Shown one piece after another: positions 8,302 to 17,258 of a DNA stretch of 64,000 bases. Below the pieces are notes generated by a model. That model did not search any database, was not told the DNA's origin, and saw only the letters and a list, made by a program, of their open reading frames with translations. A program made the translations under genes and the position numbers. The DNA is from Erysipelotrichaceae bacterium (GTDB lineage Bacteria; Bacillota_I; Bacilli_A; Erysipelotrichales; Erysipelotrichaceae): contig JAFRAB010000015.1 of assembly GCA_017405675.1 (NCBI GenBank), positions 106,630 to 170,629 of the forward strand. The letters are read 5' to 3'. The number at the start of each line of letters is the position of its first letter. The first letter of the stretch is position 1.

Positions 8302-8562
8302 ATGAGATTTTTATATAAATACAAAACCAAAGAATATTTGGGAGAATATATACTTATTCCTACTGATGAAAACATTTTCGATGATAAAGCTTTACTGTCT
8401 TTGAATTATTTTGGATATTATATTATTTCTCTGATGAACCAAGATATTACTGAAGAGGAAATTCTAAAAAAAATAACAGAACATTTTGGTAGTGATGAAG
8501 AAACCATAAATGCTTATGAAAGTTTGCGTGATACTCTCATTAAAAAACAACTTATAAAATAA
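8302..8562 (+). CDS. PqqD-like peptide-recognition protein (second copy)
   Basis: Start is ATG 8302 with GAGG at 8291-8294; the in-frame TTG at 8281 overlaps the upstream stop region and is rejected. The 86-residue product has the PqqD layout: an N-terminal strand pair, SLNYFGYYIISLM with DITEEEILKKI (the hydrophobic-helix and D-x-T-x-E-E-I motif), and a C-terminal helix ending IKKQLIK. It is divergent from the first PqqD-like protein, so the system may recognise two substrates or use the two proteins at different steps. It follows the nucleotidyltransferase by 10 bp. Confidence 0.65.
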   Translation: MRFLYKYKTKEYLGEYILIPTDENIFDDKALLSLNYFGYYIISLMNQDITEEEILKKITEHFGSDEETINAYESLRDTLIKKQLIK

Positions 8563-8586
8563 TATTTGAATTAGAACAGTCATCAT

Positions 8587-9639
8587 ATGGGAATTATGGA
8601 TATTGCTTTATTGATATGTTTGATTATTTGCATATTTAAGATATCAGTTAATCTTAAGGGTTTTTACACTGATTTTCTTAGACATGAAAATACTGTTATA
8701 ATAAGTGGGTTATTTGTTGTTTTTGTATTCTTTAGTCATTTCAGCTCATATGTTAAAGTTGATCATTCACTAATTTATCCTTTATTTACAAAAGTTTTGG
8801 GTCAACTGATTGTTGCACCTTTTTTTCTTTTTTCAGGATACGGTGTTATGAAATCAATAGAAAACAAAGGGGATATATATATAAAATCATTTTGGAAGAA
8901 TAGAGTTTTAAAGGTTTGGATACACTTCGCTTTAGCTTTATTGTTATTTCTGGTGATTTCCTTCATGAATCATAGCAAATATGGTTTAAAAAGAATTATT
9001 TTATCATTTATAGGACTGTCATCAATTGGAAATAGTAACTGGTATATGTTTACCATTTTGTGCCTCTATGTTATTACCATGATCAGCAGTTTCTGTTTTA
9101 GAAAGAAGAAGACACTAATTCCTTATTCAGTTGCTGTTTTTGTGATTATTTATATGTTTGTGATGAGAATGAACGGAAAGGCATATTATTATTACGACAC
9201 TTCTTTTGCTTATGCTTTTGGAATGCTATTTGCAGAGTATGAGAATAAAATAAATGATTATTTAACAAAGAATAACAAAAAATACATGGTGTGCTTTTTG
9301 ATAACTATCATACTTTTTATTGTTGCAAGTTTATGGAGATCATATACGCACTTGATCAGTTCTTTTATCTTTTGGGTAAGCTGCTTTTGTTTACTAGTTC
9401 TAATGCTTTCAATGAAAGTTAAAAGTTATAACATAATACTTAGAGCGCTTGGTAAATATTCTTTTGAAATATATATTCTGCAACGTATTCCAATGAATTT
9501 GTTTGTGAAAATGATTCCTAATGTCTATGTTTACTTTATAATATGTGTGGCATCAACTGGTATACTATCTTTGATTTTCAACCGAATTGAAGTGTTTATT
9601 GATACATTACTTTTTGGTTATCAATCATCTTATAAATAA
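8587..9639 (+). CDS. Acyltransferase-3-like multi-pass membrane protein
   Basis: The 350-residue protein is mostly hydrophobic, with about ten predicted helices. Near the start it has FFSHFSSY, in the position of the catalytic-His motif of acyltransferase family 3, and later PFFLFSGYGVM, the typical PxFFxxSG motif of that family. Such proteins move acyl groups (often acetyl) onto surface glycans or other envelope molecules. It is separated by 24 bp from the second PqqD-like gene, without a strong ribosome binding site, and appears to end the accessory cluster. It may O-acylate a surface product, perhaps the same one handled by the modification genes; that link is only positional. Confidence 0.72.
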   Translation: MGIMDIALLICLIICIFKISVNLKGFYTDFLRHENTVIISGLFVVFVFFSHFSSYVKVDHSLIYPLFTKVLGQLIVAPFFLFSGYGVMKSIENKGDIYIKSFWKNRVLKVWIHFALALLLFLVISFMNHSKYGLKRIILSFIGLSSIGNSNWYMFTILCLYVITMISSFCFRKKKTLIPYSVAVFVIIYMFVMRMNGKAYYYYDTSFAYAFGMLFAEYENKINDYLTKNNKKYMVCFLITIILFIVASLWRSYTHLISSFIFWVSCFCLLVLMLSMKVKSYNIILRALGKYSFEIYILQRIPMNLFVKMIPNVYVYFIICVASTGILSLIFNRIEVFIDTLLFGYQSSYK

Positions 9640-9657
9640 TAGTAAGCATCTAGTTTT

Positions 9658-9686
9658 TTGACACATTTCCTATTTAAATGTATAAT
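9658..9686 (+). promoter_or_regulatory. Consensus sigma-A promoter
   Basis: TTGACA (9658-9663), a 17-bp spacer and TATAAT (9681-9686) match the sigma-A consensus exactly. The start site would be near 9694, giving a leader of about 25 nt with GGTGGGAG before the ATG at 9719. It marks the return from the AT-rich accessory cluster to ordinary chromosome. Confidence 0.88.
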
Positions 9687-9718
9687 ACAAAATACCATCA
9701 GTGATGGTGGGAGTGGAA

Positions 9719-10651
9719 ATGAAAAAAATAGGTTTAGTAGTAACCATATTCAGCTTAATGTTATTCGGGGGCAATGTTGAAACTGGTTACGCAGAGTACA
9801 TGCGGAGCATTAAGGAAGACTTCGCCCAGGACAAATGGGCGTCTTTAAACATGACTTTCAATCCTGCTCCGGTACTTGAATACAGCAGTAAAACATTTGA
9901 TCCGGCTGATATGGTCGCTTCTCATACCGGTGAACTGGAAGTTCTTAGTGATCCTTTTGATCTTAAGTCGACAGGAATGCATACTCTCAAGTACAGACTG
10001 ACCGATGTTGATGAATTCGGACAGGAAGTCAGCAAAGATTATAAACGGTATGTATATGTAAAGGATACGGTTGGACCAACTATCACCCTTAAGGAAAGTG
10101 ACGTCAGCGTCATCATTGGTAACGGTTATAATCCTGCCAGCAACGTTTCTGTTGTAAGTGACCCGGTTGACGGTAATCTCAGATTATCCAATACGCTGGA
10201 AAAGGGAACATATGTCGTAGAAGGCAGTGTTTCAACCGGCAGTATCGGTACTTATAACGTAAATGTCAAAGCCATGGACATGAATGGCAATACTTCTTCT
10301 AAAACATTCAGAGTAGCAGTCAGCTATGGTGTATACTACGGAACATGGACCGGCCAGAGACTTACGCCAACCCTTGGTACGATCAATGGACCAAGCGGTA
10401 AGGAAACTTATTACAACCTTAACATGAGCGGTGTCATAGCCATCATGAGAAGAATGGGCAATACAGATCCTTATTGGGTCAGAGAAGACGGCTGTAAGAT
10501 GTTAGGACCATATATCATGGTAGCGGCTCACTTAGGCTTAAGACCTAGAGGTTCCCTAGTTGAAACATCATTAGGTACTGGTATCGTCTGTGATACCGGC
10601 GGATTTGCCTTAACAAATCCATATCAGATCGATATTGCGGTTAACTGGTAA
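9719..10651 (+). CDS. Secreted protein with Ig-like domain and 3D/DPBB-like C-terminal domain
   Basis: The start chosen is ATG 9719 behind GGTGGGAG; GTG 9701 and ATG 9704 are upstream in frame but overlap the site. The 310-residue product has a signal peptide (cleavage around GYA-EY). A bacterial Ig-like region follows, with YVKDTVGPTI and MDMNGNTSSKTFRVAV, typical of DUF5011/HYR-like repeats. A C-terminal domain has GTGIVCDTGGFA and IDIAVNW, recalling the 3D / double-psi beta-barrel wall-lytic domain. Export to the wall is clear; a peptidoglycan-cleaving role is likely but not proven. Two other Ig-like envelope proteins lie in this window (48320-49384 and 50888-51739). Confidence 0.65.
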   Translation: MKKIGLVVTIFSLMLFGGNVETGYAEYMRSIKEDFAQDKWASLNMTFNPAPVLEYSSKTFDPADMVASHTGELEVLSDPFDLKSTGMHTLKYRLTDVDEFGQEVSKDYKRYVYVKDTVGPTITLKESDVSVIIGNGYNPASNVSVVSDPVDGNLRLSNTLEKGTYVVEGSVSTGSIGTYNVNVKAMDMNGNTSSKTFRVAVSYGVYYGTWTGQRLTPTLGTINGPSGKETYYNLNMSGVIAIMRRMGNTDPYWVREDGCKMLGPYIMVAAHLGLRPRGSLVETSLGTGIVCDTGGFALTNPYQIDIAVNW

Positions 10652-10672
10652 AGAAAGAGAAATCTTTCTTTT
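10650..10672 (+). terminator. Probable terminator after the secreted Ig/3D protein
   Basis: AAAGAAAGA pairs with TCTTTCTTT around a GAAA loop, with a short T extension. The stem is A/T-rich and overlaps the stop codon. A TATAAT at 10682-10687 just downstream would serve bcp. Confidence 0.5.
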
Positions 10673-10713
10673 CATTTGGTCTATAATATAGTTATTGAAG
10701 GAGAACTTGTAAT

Positions 10714-11172
10714 ATGTTGGAAACAGGAATCAAAGCCCCTGATTTTACCTTACCTGATCAGGATGGCGTCTTACATTCATTAAGCGATTATCTGGGAAAG
10801 AAAGTGGTCTTATATTTCTATCCTAAGGACAATACATCAGGTTGCACCAAGCAGGCTTGCAATTTCATGGAACTGATGCCGCATTTCAGCGAGAACAACG
10901 CTGTTGTCTTAGGCGTAAGCAAGGACTCTGTAGCTTCTCATAAGAAGTTCCAGGAAAAGTTCAATCTCAACTTTACACTGCTGGCTGATATCGAAAAAGA
11001 GGTAATAAAGCTGTATGATGTATGGCAGGAAAAGAACATGTACGGCAAGGTGACCATGGGTGTGGTAAGGACTACCTACCTGATCGATGAAAACGGCATT
11101 ATCACCAAGGCATTTGGTAAGGTGAAGGCCGCTGATAATCCGGCCGACATGTTAAGAGAAATAGAGAAATAA
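10714..11172 (+). CDS. bcp: Thiol peroxidase of the BCP/peroxiredoxin family
   Basis: The 152-residue protein has the AhpC/TSA thioredoxin-like fold: APDFTLPDQDG near the start, then YFYPKDNTSGCTKQAC with peroxidatic C44 and a second Cys at 49, the spacing of BCP/PrxQ enzymes that form an intramolecular disulfide. It reduces hydrogen peroxide and organic hydroperoxides in the cytoplasm, with electrons from thioredoxin. Length is normal. The start has AAGGAG about eight bases upstream, and a -10-like TATAAT lies at 10682. tex follows 46 bp later after a hairpin. Confidence 0.9.
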   Translation: MLETGIKAPDFTLPDQDGVLHSLSDYLGKKVVLYFYPKDNTSGCTKQACNFMELMPHFSENNAVVLGVSKDSVASHKKFQEKFNLNFTLLADIEKEVIKLYDVWQEKNMYGKVTMGVVRTTYLIDENGIITKAFGKVKAADNPADMLREIEK

Positions 11173-11180
11173 CAGAAAGA

Positions 11181-11200
11181 TAAACCGGGAAACCGGTTTA
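11181..11200 (+). other. GNRA-loop hairpin between bcp and tex
   Basis: TAAACCGG and CCGGTTTA pair perfectly around a GAAA loop. There is no T-tract after it, so it is not a classical terminator. It may stabilise the bcp mRNA end or attenuate transcription into tex. Confidence 0.45.
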
Positions 11201-11218
11201 CTGATTGAGGTGATTTAT

Positions 11219-13504
11219 ATGAATGAACAGATCATTAGGGAACTGGCTGACAGCCTGAAGATCAGAGTTAATCAGGTTGAGAATACTCTGAACCTCTTAC
11301 AGCAGGATAATACCGTTCCGTTTATTGCCCGTTACCGTAAGGAAGCTACGGGCGGACTTGACGAACAGCAGATCCTGGCCATTTCCAAACAGTATGAATA
11401 TGAAGTAAAACTGGCTGAAAGAAAGGAAGCCGTCCTTAACCGGATAGCTACCCAGGGTAAGCTGACTGATGAGATCAGAGACAGCATCAATGCTGCTACC
11501 AAGCTTTCAGAAGTAGAAGACTTATATCGTCCATATATACAGAAAAAGAAAACCAAAGCGGCCATGGCTATCAAGAAAGGCTTACAGCCACTGGCTGACT
11601 GGATGCTTTCACTGCCAAAAGAAGGCGATCTGAAGAAGGAAGCTGAAAAATATCTGAATGATGAAGTAGCTGATGTCAAAGAAGCCATTCAGGGAGCTGA
11701 AGACATCATTGCTGAGACGGTGAGTGATACAGCCAAGTTAAGATGGAGTTTCAGAGATTTCATCTACAATACCGGCAAGATCGTCACCAAGGTGAAAAAG
11801 AACGCAGAAGACGAAAAGAAAGTCTATGAAATGTACTATGACAGAAGTGAAAGAGTCAATGCGATCGCAGATCACCGTGTCATGGCCATAGACAGAGCCG
11901 AAAAGGAAAAGGTTCTGACCGTCAGCTTTGAATATGATGACAAAGCTTTAATTGAAGAGGCATTTGATTCTCTGGTAGGACCGGTAAAGAGTGTTATTAA
12001 TGATGAAATTCATTTTGCCTGTGAAGACGGCTGCAAGCGTCTGTTATTCCCGTCTGTAGAGAGGGAAGTACGTTCACAGTTATCTGACAGAGCACATGAT
12101 AAATCAATTGAGGTATTCTCCATGAACCTGGAGAAACTGTTACTGCAGCCGCCTTTAAAGGGCAGAGTAGTAATGGGCTTTGACCCGGCCTTCAGAACAG
12201 GCTGTAAGCTGGCCGTTTTAGACAGTACGGGTAAATTGCTGCACATAGATAAAATATATCCTCACGAGCCTGTAAACAAGGTCCGGGAGGCAAAGAAGAT
12301 CTTACTGGATCTGATAAAGAAGTATAAGGTCGAAATAATCGCCATCGGCAACGGTACAGCCTCACGTGAAAGTGAAAAGCTGGTGGCTGATCTGATCCAT
12401 GAGAATTCATTACCAGTAAGCTATGCCATCGTATCGGAAGCAGGAGCTTCAGTATATTCAGCCAGTGATAATGCCCGTGCGGAATTTCCGACTCTCCATG
12501 TTGAGGAAAGAAGCGCCGTATCCATCGGCAGAAGACTGCTGGACCCGCTGGCAGAATTAATCAAGATCGATCCTAAGAGCATCGGTGTCGGTCAGTATCA
12601 GCATGACCTGCCGCAGAAACAGCTGGAAGAAAGACTGGATGAAGCCATCATGATGTGCGTCAACAGAACCGGAGCTGACCTTAATACCGCTTCTGTTGAA
12701 TTACTGACTCATATTTCAGGTCTTAACAGCAGCAACGCTAAAGAAATCGTTGAATACCGTAATAAGAACGGTAAGTTTGCCAACCGTGAACAGCTTAAGC
12801 AGGTTAAGAAAATGGGTGAAAAGACCTTCCAGCAGTGTGCCGGCTTCTTGAGAATAGCAGACGGCGATGAACCTCTGGATAAGACTTCCATTCATCCGGA
12901 AAGCTATGAAGCTGCCCGTAAAATCATGGCAGTATGCGGTATAAAGCAGTTAGGCGACCCTGGCATTGAGTTTGATGAAGCCAAGGTAAAAGCCTTAGGC
13001 ATTGACAGTTTCACGCTGAATGACATTGAAACAGCCATTAAGCAGCCTTTAAGAGACTACCGTGATCAGTTTGAAGGAGCATTACTCAAGAGTGATGTTC
13101 TGGAGATCAGCAATCTTAAAGTCGGTGATGCTTTGGCAGGTACGGTCAGAAATGTTGTAGACTTTGGTGCTTTTGTGGATATCGGTCTGCATGAAGACGG
13201 TCTGGTACACATTACCAGAATGAGTATGAACAGGGTAAATCATCCTTCCGAAGTAGTATCTGTCGGTGACATCGTAACGGTATATGTGGCTGAAATAGAT
13301 GAAGCCAGAGGCAGGGTACAGTTATCATTATTGCCACTGGATCAGCTCAATAAGAGAAACACCAGCAGACAGGAAAGAAATCATAAGCCTAAGAACAAAC
13401 CTAACAACAGTAATAAAAAGGACTTCAAGAAGAAAAAGCCGGAAGACGATTATACTTATGAAGATGCCATGAAGAAACTGCTGGAGAGATTTGGCAAACA
13501 TTAA
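11219..13504 (+). CDS. tex: Tex family RNA-binding transcriptional accessory protein
   Basis: The start chosen is ATG 11219 with GAGGTGA at 11206-11212; the GTG at 11210 lies inside that site. The 761-residue product has the full Tex order: an N-terminal helical region (FIARYRKEATGGLDE), a YqgF/RNase H-like domain (MGFDPAFRTGCKLAVLD, about residues 320-440), helix-hairpin-helix repeats (LNTASVELLTHISGL), and a C-terminal S1 RNA-binding domain (GTVRNVVDFGAFVDIGLHEDG), then a Lys/Asn-rich tail. Tex acts with RNA polymerase and nucleic acids and influences gene expression broadly. Length is normal. It has its own ribosome binding site and may be partly co-transcribed with bcp. Confidence 0.95.
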   Translation: MNEQIIRELADSLKIRVNQVENTLNLLQQDNTVPFIARYRKEATGGLDEQQILAISKQYEYEVKLAERKEAVLNRIATQGKLTDEIRDSINAATKLSEVEDLYRPYIQKKKTKAAMAIKKGLQPLADWMLSLPKEGDLKKEAEKYLNDEVADVKEAIQGAEDIIAETVSDTAKLRWSFRDFIYNTGKIVTKVKKNAEDEKKVYEMYYDRSERVNAIADHRVMAIDRAEKEKVLTVSFEYDDKALIEEAFDSLVGPVKSVINDEIHFACEDGCKRLLFPSVEREVRSQLSDRAHDKSIEVFSMNLEKLLLQPPLKGRVVMGFDPAFRTGCKLAVLDSTGKLLHIDKIYPHEPVNKVREAKKILLDLIKKYKVEIIAIGNGTASRESEKLVADLIHENSLPVSYAIVSEAGASVYSASDNARAEFPTLHVEERSAVSIGRRLLDPLAELIKIDPKSIGVGQYQHDLPQKQLEERLDEAIMMCVNRTGADLNTASVELLTHISGLNSSNAKEIVEYRNKNGKFANREQLKQVKKMGEKTFQQCAGFLRIADGDEPLDKTSIHPESYEAARKIMAVCGIKQLGDPGIEFDEAKVKALGIDSFTLNDIETAIKQPLRDYRDQFEGALLKSDVLEISNLKVGDALAGTVRNVVDFGAFVDIGLHEDGLVHITRMSMNRVNHPSEVVSVGDIVTVYVAEIDEARGRVQLSLLPLDQLNKRNTSRQERNHKPKNKPNNSNKKDFKKKKPEDDYTYEDAMKKLLERFGKH

Positions 13505-13507
13505 TTG

Positions 13508-13537
13508 TTTACATATTTTGCTGTTTTATATTATACT
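13508..13537 (+). promoter_or_regulatory. Promoter of tRNA-Thr
   Basis: TTTACA (13508-13513) and TATACT (13532-13537) are separated by 18 bp. The predicted start is just before the tRNA gene at 13547. Confidence 0.6.
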
Positions 13538-13546
13538 AATAATGCT

Positions 13547-13621
13547 GCCGGTTTAGCTCAGGGGCAGAGCACTTCCTTGGTAGGGAAGGGGTCGACAGTT
13601 CAATTCTGTCAACCGGCACCA
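13547..13621 (+). tRNA. tRNA-Thr (anticodon GGT)
   Basis: The cloverleaf closes: a 7-bp acceptor (GCCGGTT/AACCGGC), D arm GCTC/GAGC, anticodon stem CTTCC/GGAAG around TTGGTAG giving anticodon GGT, and T arm GACAG/CTGTC with loop TTCAATT. CCA is encoded. It reads ACC and ACU. Confidence 0.95.
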
Positions 13622-13634
13622 TTATGGGTAGTTT

Positions 13635-13665
13635 AAAAGAGTTCATAACTAGATGAACTCTTTTT
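13635..13665 (+). terminator. Terminator downstream of tRNA-Thr
   Basis: AAAAGAGTTCAT pairs with ATGAACTCTTTT around AACTAG, followed by another T. The 12-bp stem has A's before it and T's after it, so it can work in both directions and also serve the minus-strand gene. Confidence 0.85.
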
Positions 13666-13726
13666 ACTATATATGCATCTATAAATAAATTTGATCATAT
13701 CAGTAATATACACAAATGTATGGTCT

Positions 13727-15357
13727 TTAGTTTGATAGTTTTAAGGCAAAGTATTTCTCTAACTGCTCAGTAATAATTCTGCTTTCAATTGCATCTGGTT
13801 CAGTAATTATTCCATTTGAAATACTGTAATAATTACCTCCAGTTCCAATATAATAATGTTCAAAAAAAGTTGAATTATCATTATCTTGATTAAAAAGACT
13901 GTTTCCCAGAAAATAGTTTTTCGAAGTGATATCAAAATAATCAAGTACTGTTGGTGCTAGATCAACAGATGTTTTGCTTTTAGCATCAACTGTTTCAGGA
14001 ATTATTCCTTTGTAATAGATGAAAAATGGTATACGGTCACAGAATAGACCAGTCCTTTGAATGTTTGGAAATGTTTTTGCAAAAGCATCATCGTAATATG
14101 TACAGTGATCGGCAGTATAAATAATTACTGTATCATTTGAACAATCTGATTTATTGAATTTTCCATAAATTCACCAAATTGAAAATCAGCATCATAAAAT
14201 TTGTTTAATTCTGGATTTGCTCCATCACCATATTTTTCATCTATAGAATCTAAAGATACATGTGATCCATATGTATATAAAACACAAAAGAAAGGCATGT
14301 CATCATTTTTGCGTTCTTCTATCGTATCATATAACAGTTGATAAATCTCTTTATCAGATAACGAATTTGAATATCCGGAATAATCATATTGACTGGTGTT
14401 AATAAGATTGTCAAACCTCATATCTTTTAAAAACTTTGTGAATAGAGAATTGTTAGGCTCAGCATTGATGAAAATCGTCTGATATCCTTCATTTTTCATT
14501 ATTTCTTGTAATGAAATCAATTTATTGATATCGTAGTTTTGAAATTGAAAGCCAGAATATAATTGACCACTTAATCCTCTGTATGTAGCAGCAGTTTGAT
14601 TATAATAATTTATAAAATTCAACGAGATATTTTCATATGCTTTAACATTAGGCATAATAATTCTTTCATCTTCTACAATATGTTGGGAAACACCTTCTGT
14701 AAATATGAGTATTACATTTGGCTGTGCTACAAGCGTACTGTCTTTATCTCTATAGTTTGGAATAGAGTCTTTATAGAATTCTGCAATATTTGTTTCTAAA
14801 TTTTCTATTTTCTTCTTTATTGTTTTTTCGGAATTGTATTGAGAATATAGTCTCTTATATGCTAAAAAAGGAGAATACAATCCATCAGTCACTCTATTAC
14901 AATACAAATTCATCATAAGTAAGCATACAAAACACGATATGCTGACCCAGACAGGAATGTTAAACTTTTTAGTAGGCAAAAAAGATATAATCAAAACAAT
15001 TATTGCTGTCAAAATATAAAAAACAGCTCTACCAGATAATCCGTTCAGTGAATCGATGTTTTCTAGAAATAAAAGAATTAAATATGAATGACTAAAGATG
15101 AGAAAAAATATTTGGATGTTAAATAACAAAATCAATATTGAATTTGCTAACCATCCAAAAATTTGAATTTTGAGTATAATATTTGATAGAACTATTACCA
15201 TTAATAGCTCAATCAAACCAATAATCAAATACCAATTATGACGGAGTGTATTAAATGGTTTAGAAGCTATTAATAGTACTACTATAGTAATTGAGTATTT
15301 TATTATAGTTGTAGCTAAATATATATAATGTTTATCTTTCTCGGTGTTTTTGCTCAT
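13727..15357 (-). pseudogene. LTA-synthase-like membrane sulfatase, frameshifted
   Basis: Read on the minus strand from ATG 15357 (AGGGGAAG upstream), the gene has about five N-terminal helices, then an alkaline-phosphatase-superfamily domain with NVILIFTEGVS and TAATYRGLSG (probable nucleophile region), as in lipoteichoic-acid synthase relatives that transfer phospho-headgroups outside the membrane. The frame stops at 14125 after 410 codons. The missing C-terminus (IIYTADHCTYYDD, then SVDLAPTVLDYF) continues in another frame down to a TAA at 13727. The switch fits loss of one A from an A-run complementary to 14159-14162: ATGGAAAATTC where ATGGAAAAATTC would restore the frame. It is a recent pseudogene, a phase-variable tract or an assembly error. 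The gene is strongly AT-rich. The total would be roughly 543 residues. Confidence 0.8.
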
Positions 15358-15550
15358 AACTTCCCCTAATACTGTAATACTTAATTAGATTAATTTCTTA
15401 TGAATTTTAACATATTTTTGAAATATCTACATAAATATATAAATTTTTATGATTTTACATAAACGCCTTGAACTATTCTTCAATATGTTTCTACGTGTTA
15501 TTTAGAATATATTATTCCAAAGATGTATTTTTATTATTTATAAAAATATA

Positions 15551-17086
15551 TTAATTCATAACAGAGTTTATAATACTCTTGGATATTTCCAGTGTGTTTT
15601 CCGTTATCTTGCCGACCAGGACAGGATAATTACCGGCACTGTAGCATTTGTCGTAACTGTAATAACAGTCAGGCTGGTAAACATTGAACTGCCAAGGACG
15701 GTTGTCAGTCAGGTCATAGTTCTTGAGAGCGGTTTTAACTATTGTCATTACATCCAGGTCAGTAGCTGCTGCCTTATCCAGAGAATCGATGACATTGATT
15801 ATTTTTTCAGGTGTACCCATTATTTCGGACAAACCTGTTGGACGGAGCGTTTTGAATTTGTTAACGATGGCTTCAGCGACTTTAGTGGTGTTTTCCATCT
15901 GATCGGTATACATGCCGGTAAGATGCATCAGCTCACGGATGAATAAGATCGTATATGGCCCGTCAAGAGTCAGGTTTCCGGCATCAAAGTAATGCTGAGG
16001 TGAGATGTATTCATCACCGATCTTCACATCGCGGTAAGTCTGGAAACCGTAGGAGTTATCCAGTTCAATACCGCCTAAGGCATCGATCAGCTTTTCCATG
16101 GAAGAATAGTTGAAACGCATGAAGTAGTCGATGCGGCAGTTTAATAAATCACTTACGGCATTTATCCATTTATCAATGCCGTGCAGGGAAGTATAGGTCA
16201 GACGGTCTTTGTGGTTAGCTTCTCCGTTATAGTTAATATAAATATCTCTTGGAATCATGACTACACCGATCTTACGGTCAGGAAGATCGACAGCTAACAA
16301 TATATTAATATCAGATCGGCCCAGATAATCGCTGTCGCTGCGGGAGCCTCGGACATCATTACCGCCAATCAGAACGGTAAACGGCTCATTGAAGACGTCA
16401 GGCTTTTCGTTCTGAATGATACCTGTTGATACTTCCTTACTGACAGTATAAACAGGCTTGAGCATGGACATCAAGTAGTCAGTACGCCAGACATCGCCGC
16501 CCATTTCCATGTAATCCTCGCCTATAAGAACGGAATTCTGGATGAAATGCTGGTGAACATCCTTGGTATTAAGAACTTCAACGATCTGGAAGATATTGCT
16601 GAAAGGTATGACTGAAGCCGATTTGGCTTTGGAGTTTACTTCACTTATGGCAGCATTAATATCATGGAACATGTCATTGCTCAGGATGGCATAGTTGTAT
16701 GAACCATCTGCTATATTGTCTGGAGAACTGTCGGTTATGCGGTCATACAGAACAATGTTTTCCATGGTGGTTTCCGGCATGGTAGTAAAGATGTTTTCCA
16801 GATGTTCAGATATACCATTCAGCATAGATATAGCCAGAGCCGCCGGTATTGTTACCACTAAAAGTAACAAAGACAGGATAACCTGAAGCCATTTTCTTTT
16901 CATGAAGATGGTTAAAAACAGGCACAGCATGTTAATTACTGCCAATGCTGCCATGAAATACGTAATAATCTGTTTTGGCATGAATTCATTTTTCATGGCT
17001 GAATATATGCTGAAGGCTGAAGCGCCTGCTGCCAGAAGGAAGATTAGAAACGGAATAGGTTTAATTATTATCTTTTTGTTGTTCAT
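15551..17086 (-). CDS. LytR-CpsA-Psr (LCP) family cell-wall polymer ligase
   Basis: The 511-residue minus-strand product has AGGAG about nine bases before its ATG. Three N-terminal helices are visible, then an extracytoplasmic LCP domain (about residues 230-400): VLIGGNDVRG, GRSDINILLAVD, VVMIPRDIYI with the conserved Arg of the pyrophosphate-binding site, and DYFMRFNYSSMEKLIDALGGIEL. LCP enzymes attach teichoic acid or polysaccharide from undecaprenyl carriers to peptidoglycan. Its neighbour on the same strand is the frameshifted LTA-synthase-like gene, both envelope functions, separated by 193 bp of very AT-rich DNA (15358-15550) with no visible gene. Confidence 0.88.
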   Translation of the reverse strand: MNNKKIIIKPIPFLIFLLAAGASAFSIYSAMKNEFMPKQIITYFMAALAVINMLCLFLTIFMKRKWLQVILSLLLLVVTIPAALAISMLNGISEHLENIFTTMPETTMENIVLYDRITDSSPDNIADGSYNYAILSNDMFHDINAAISEVNSKAKSASVIPFSNIFQIVEVLNTKDVHQHFIQNSVLIGEDYMEMGGDVWRTDYLMSMLKPVYTVSKEVSTGIIQNEKPDVFNEPFTVLIGGNDVRGSRSDSDYLGRSDINILLAVDLPDRKIGVVMIPRDIYINYNGEANHKDRLTYTSLHGIDKWINAVSDLLNCRIDYFMRFNYSSMEKLIDALGGIELDNSYGFQTYRDVKIGDEYISPQHYFDAGNLTLDGPYTILFIRELMHLTGMYTDQMENTTKVAEAIVNKFKTLRPTGLSEIMGTPEKIINVIDSLDKAAATDLDVMTIVKTALKNYDLTDNRPWQFNVYQPDCYYSYDKCYSAGNYPVLVGKITENTLEISKSIINSVMN

Positions 17087-17175
17087 AGCGGGTTTCTCCT
17101 GATGAAATCATTATAACATCTTTAGTTTTTTGCGCCTTTCAAATGCAAAGCTTATTTATGCAACAATGACCAAAA

Positions 17176-17199
17176 GCACAAGTTTTACAGTTTTTGTGC
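17176..17199. promoter_or_regulatory. Inverted repeat in the LCP/DeoR divergent region
   Basis: GCACAA and TTGTGC are arranged as an inverted repeat with a 12-bp spacer. They lie upstream of the deoR-type gene and just before TTGACG (17202) and an extended -10-like TGC-TAAAAT (17227-17235). This is a candidate operator for the DeoR protein, though the -35/-10 spacing of 22 bp is poor. Confidence 0.35.
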
Positions 17200-17258
17200 G
17201 TTTGACGTGAAAAGAACAGTTGCCTGTGCTAAAATGCAGACATAAAGATTGGAGATTA

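Noticed and set aside
1080..8562. Classical lasso-peptide cluster.
   Set aside because: No asparagine-synthetase-like cyclase, no transglutaminase-like protease and no lasso precursor pattern were found, though kinase, PqqD and nucleotidyltransferase relatives are shared.
14125..14170. Programmed frameshifting in the LTA-synthase-like gene.
   Set aside because: The A-run is only four long and there is no slippery heptamer with a strong downstream structure or internal Shine-Dalgarno. A one-base loss is simpler.
13622..15550. Integrated element at tRNA-Thr.
   Set aside because: No integrase gene and no repeat of the tRNA 3' end were seen downstream; only the base composition differs.
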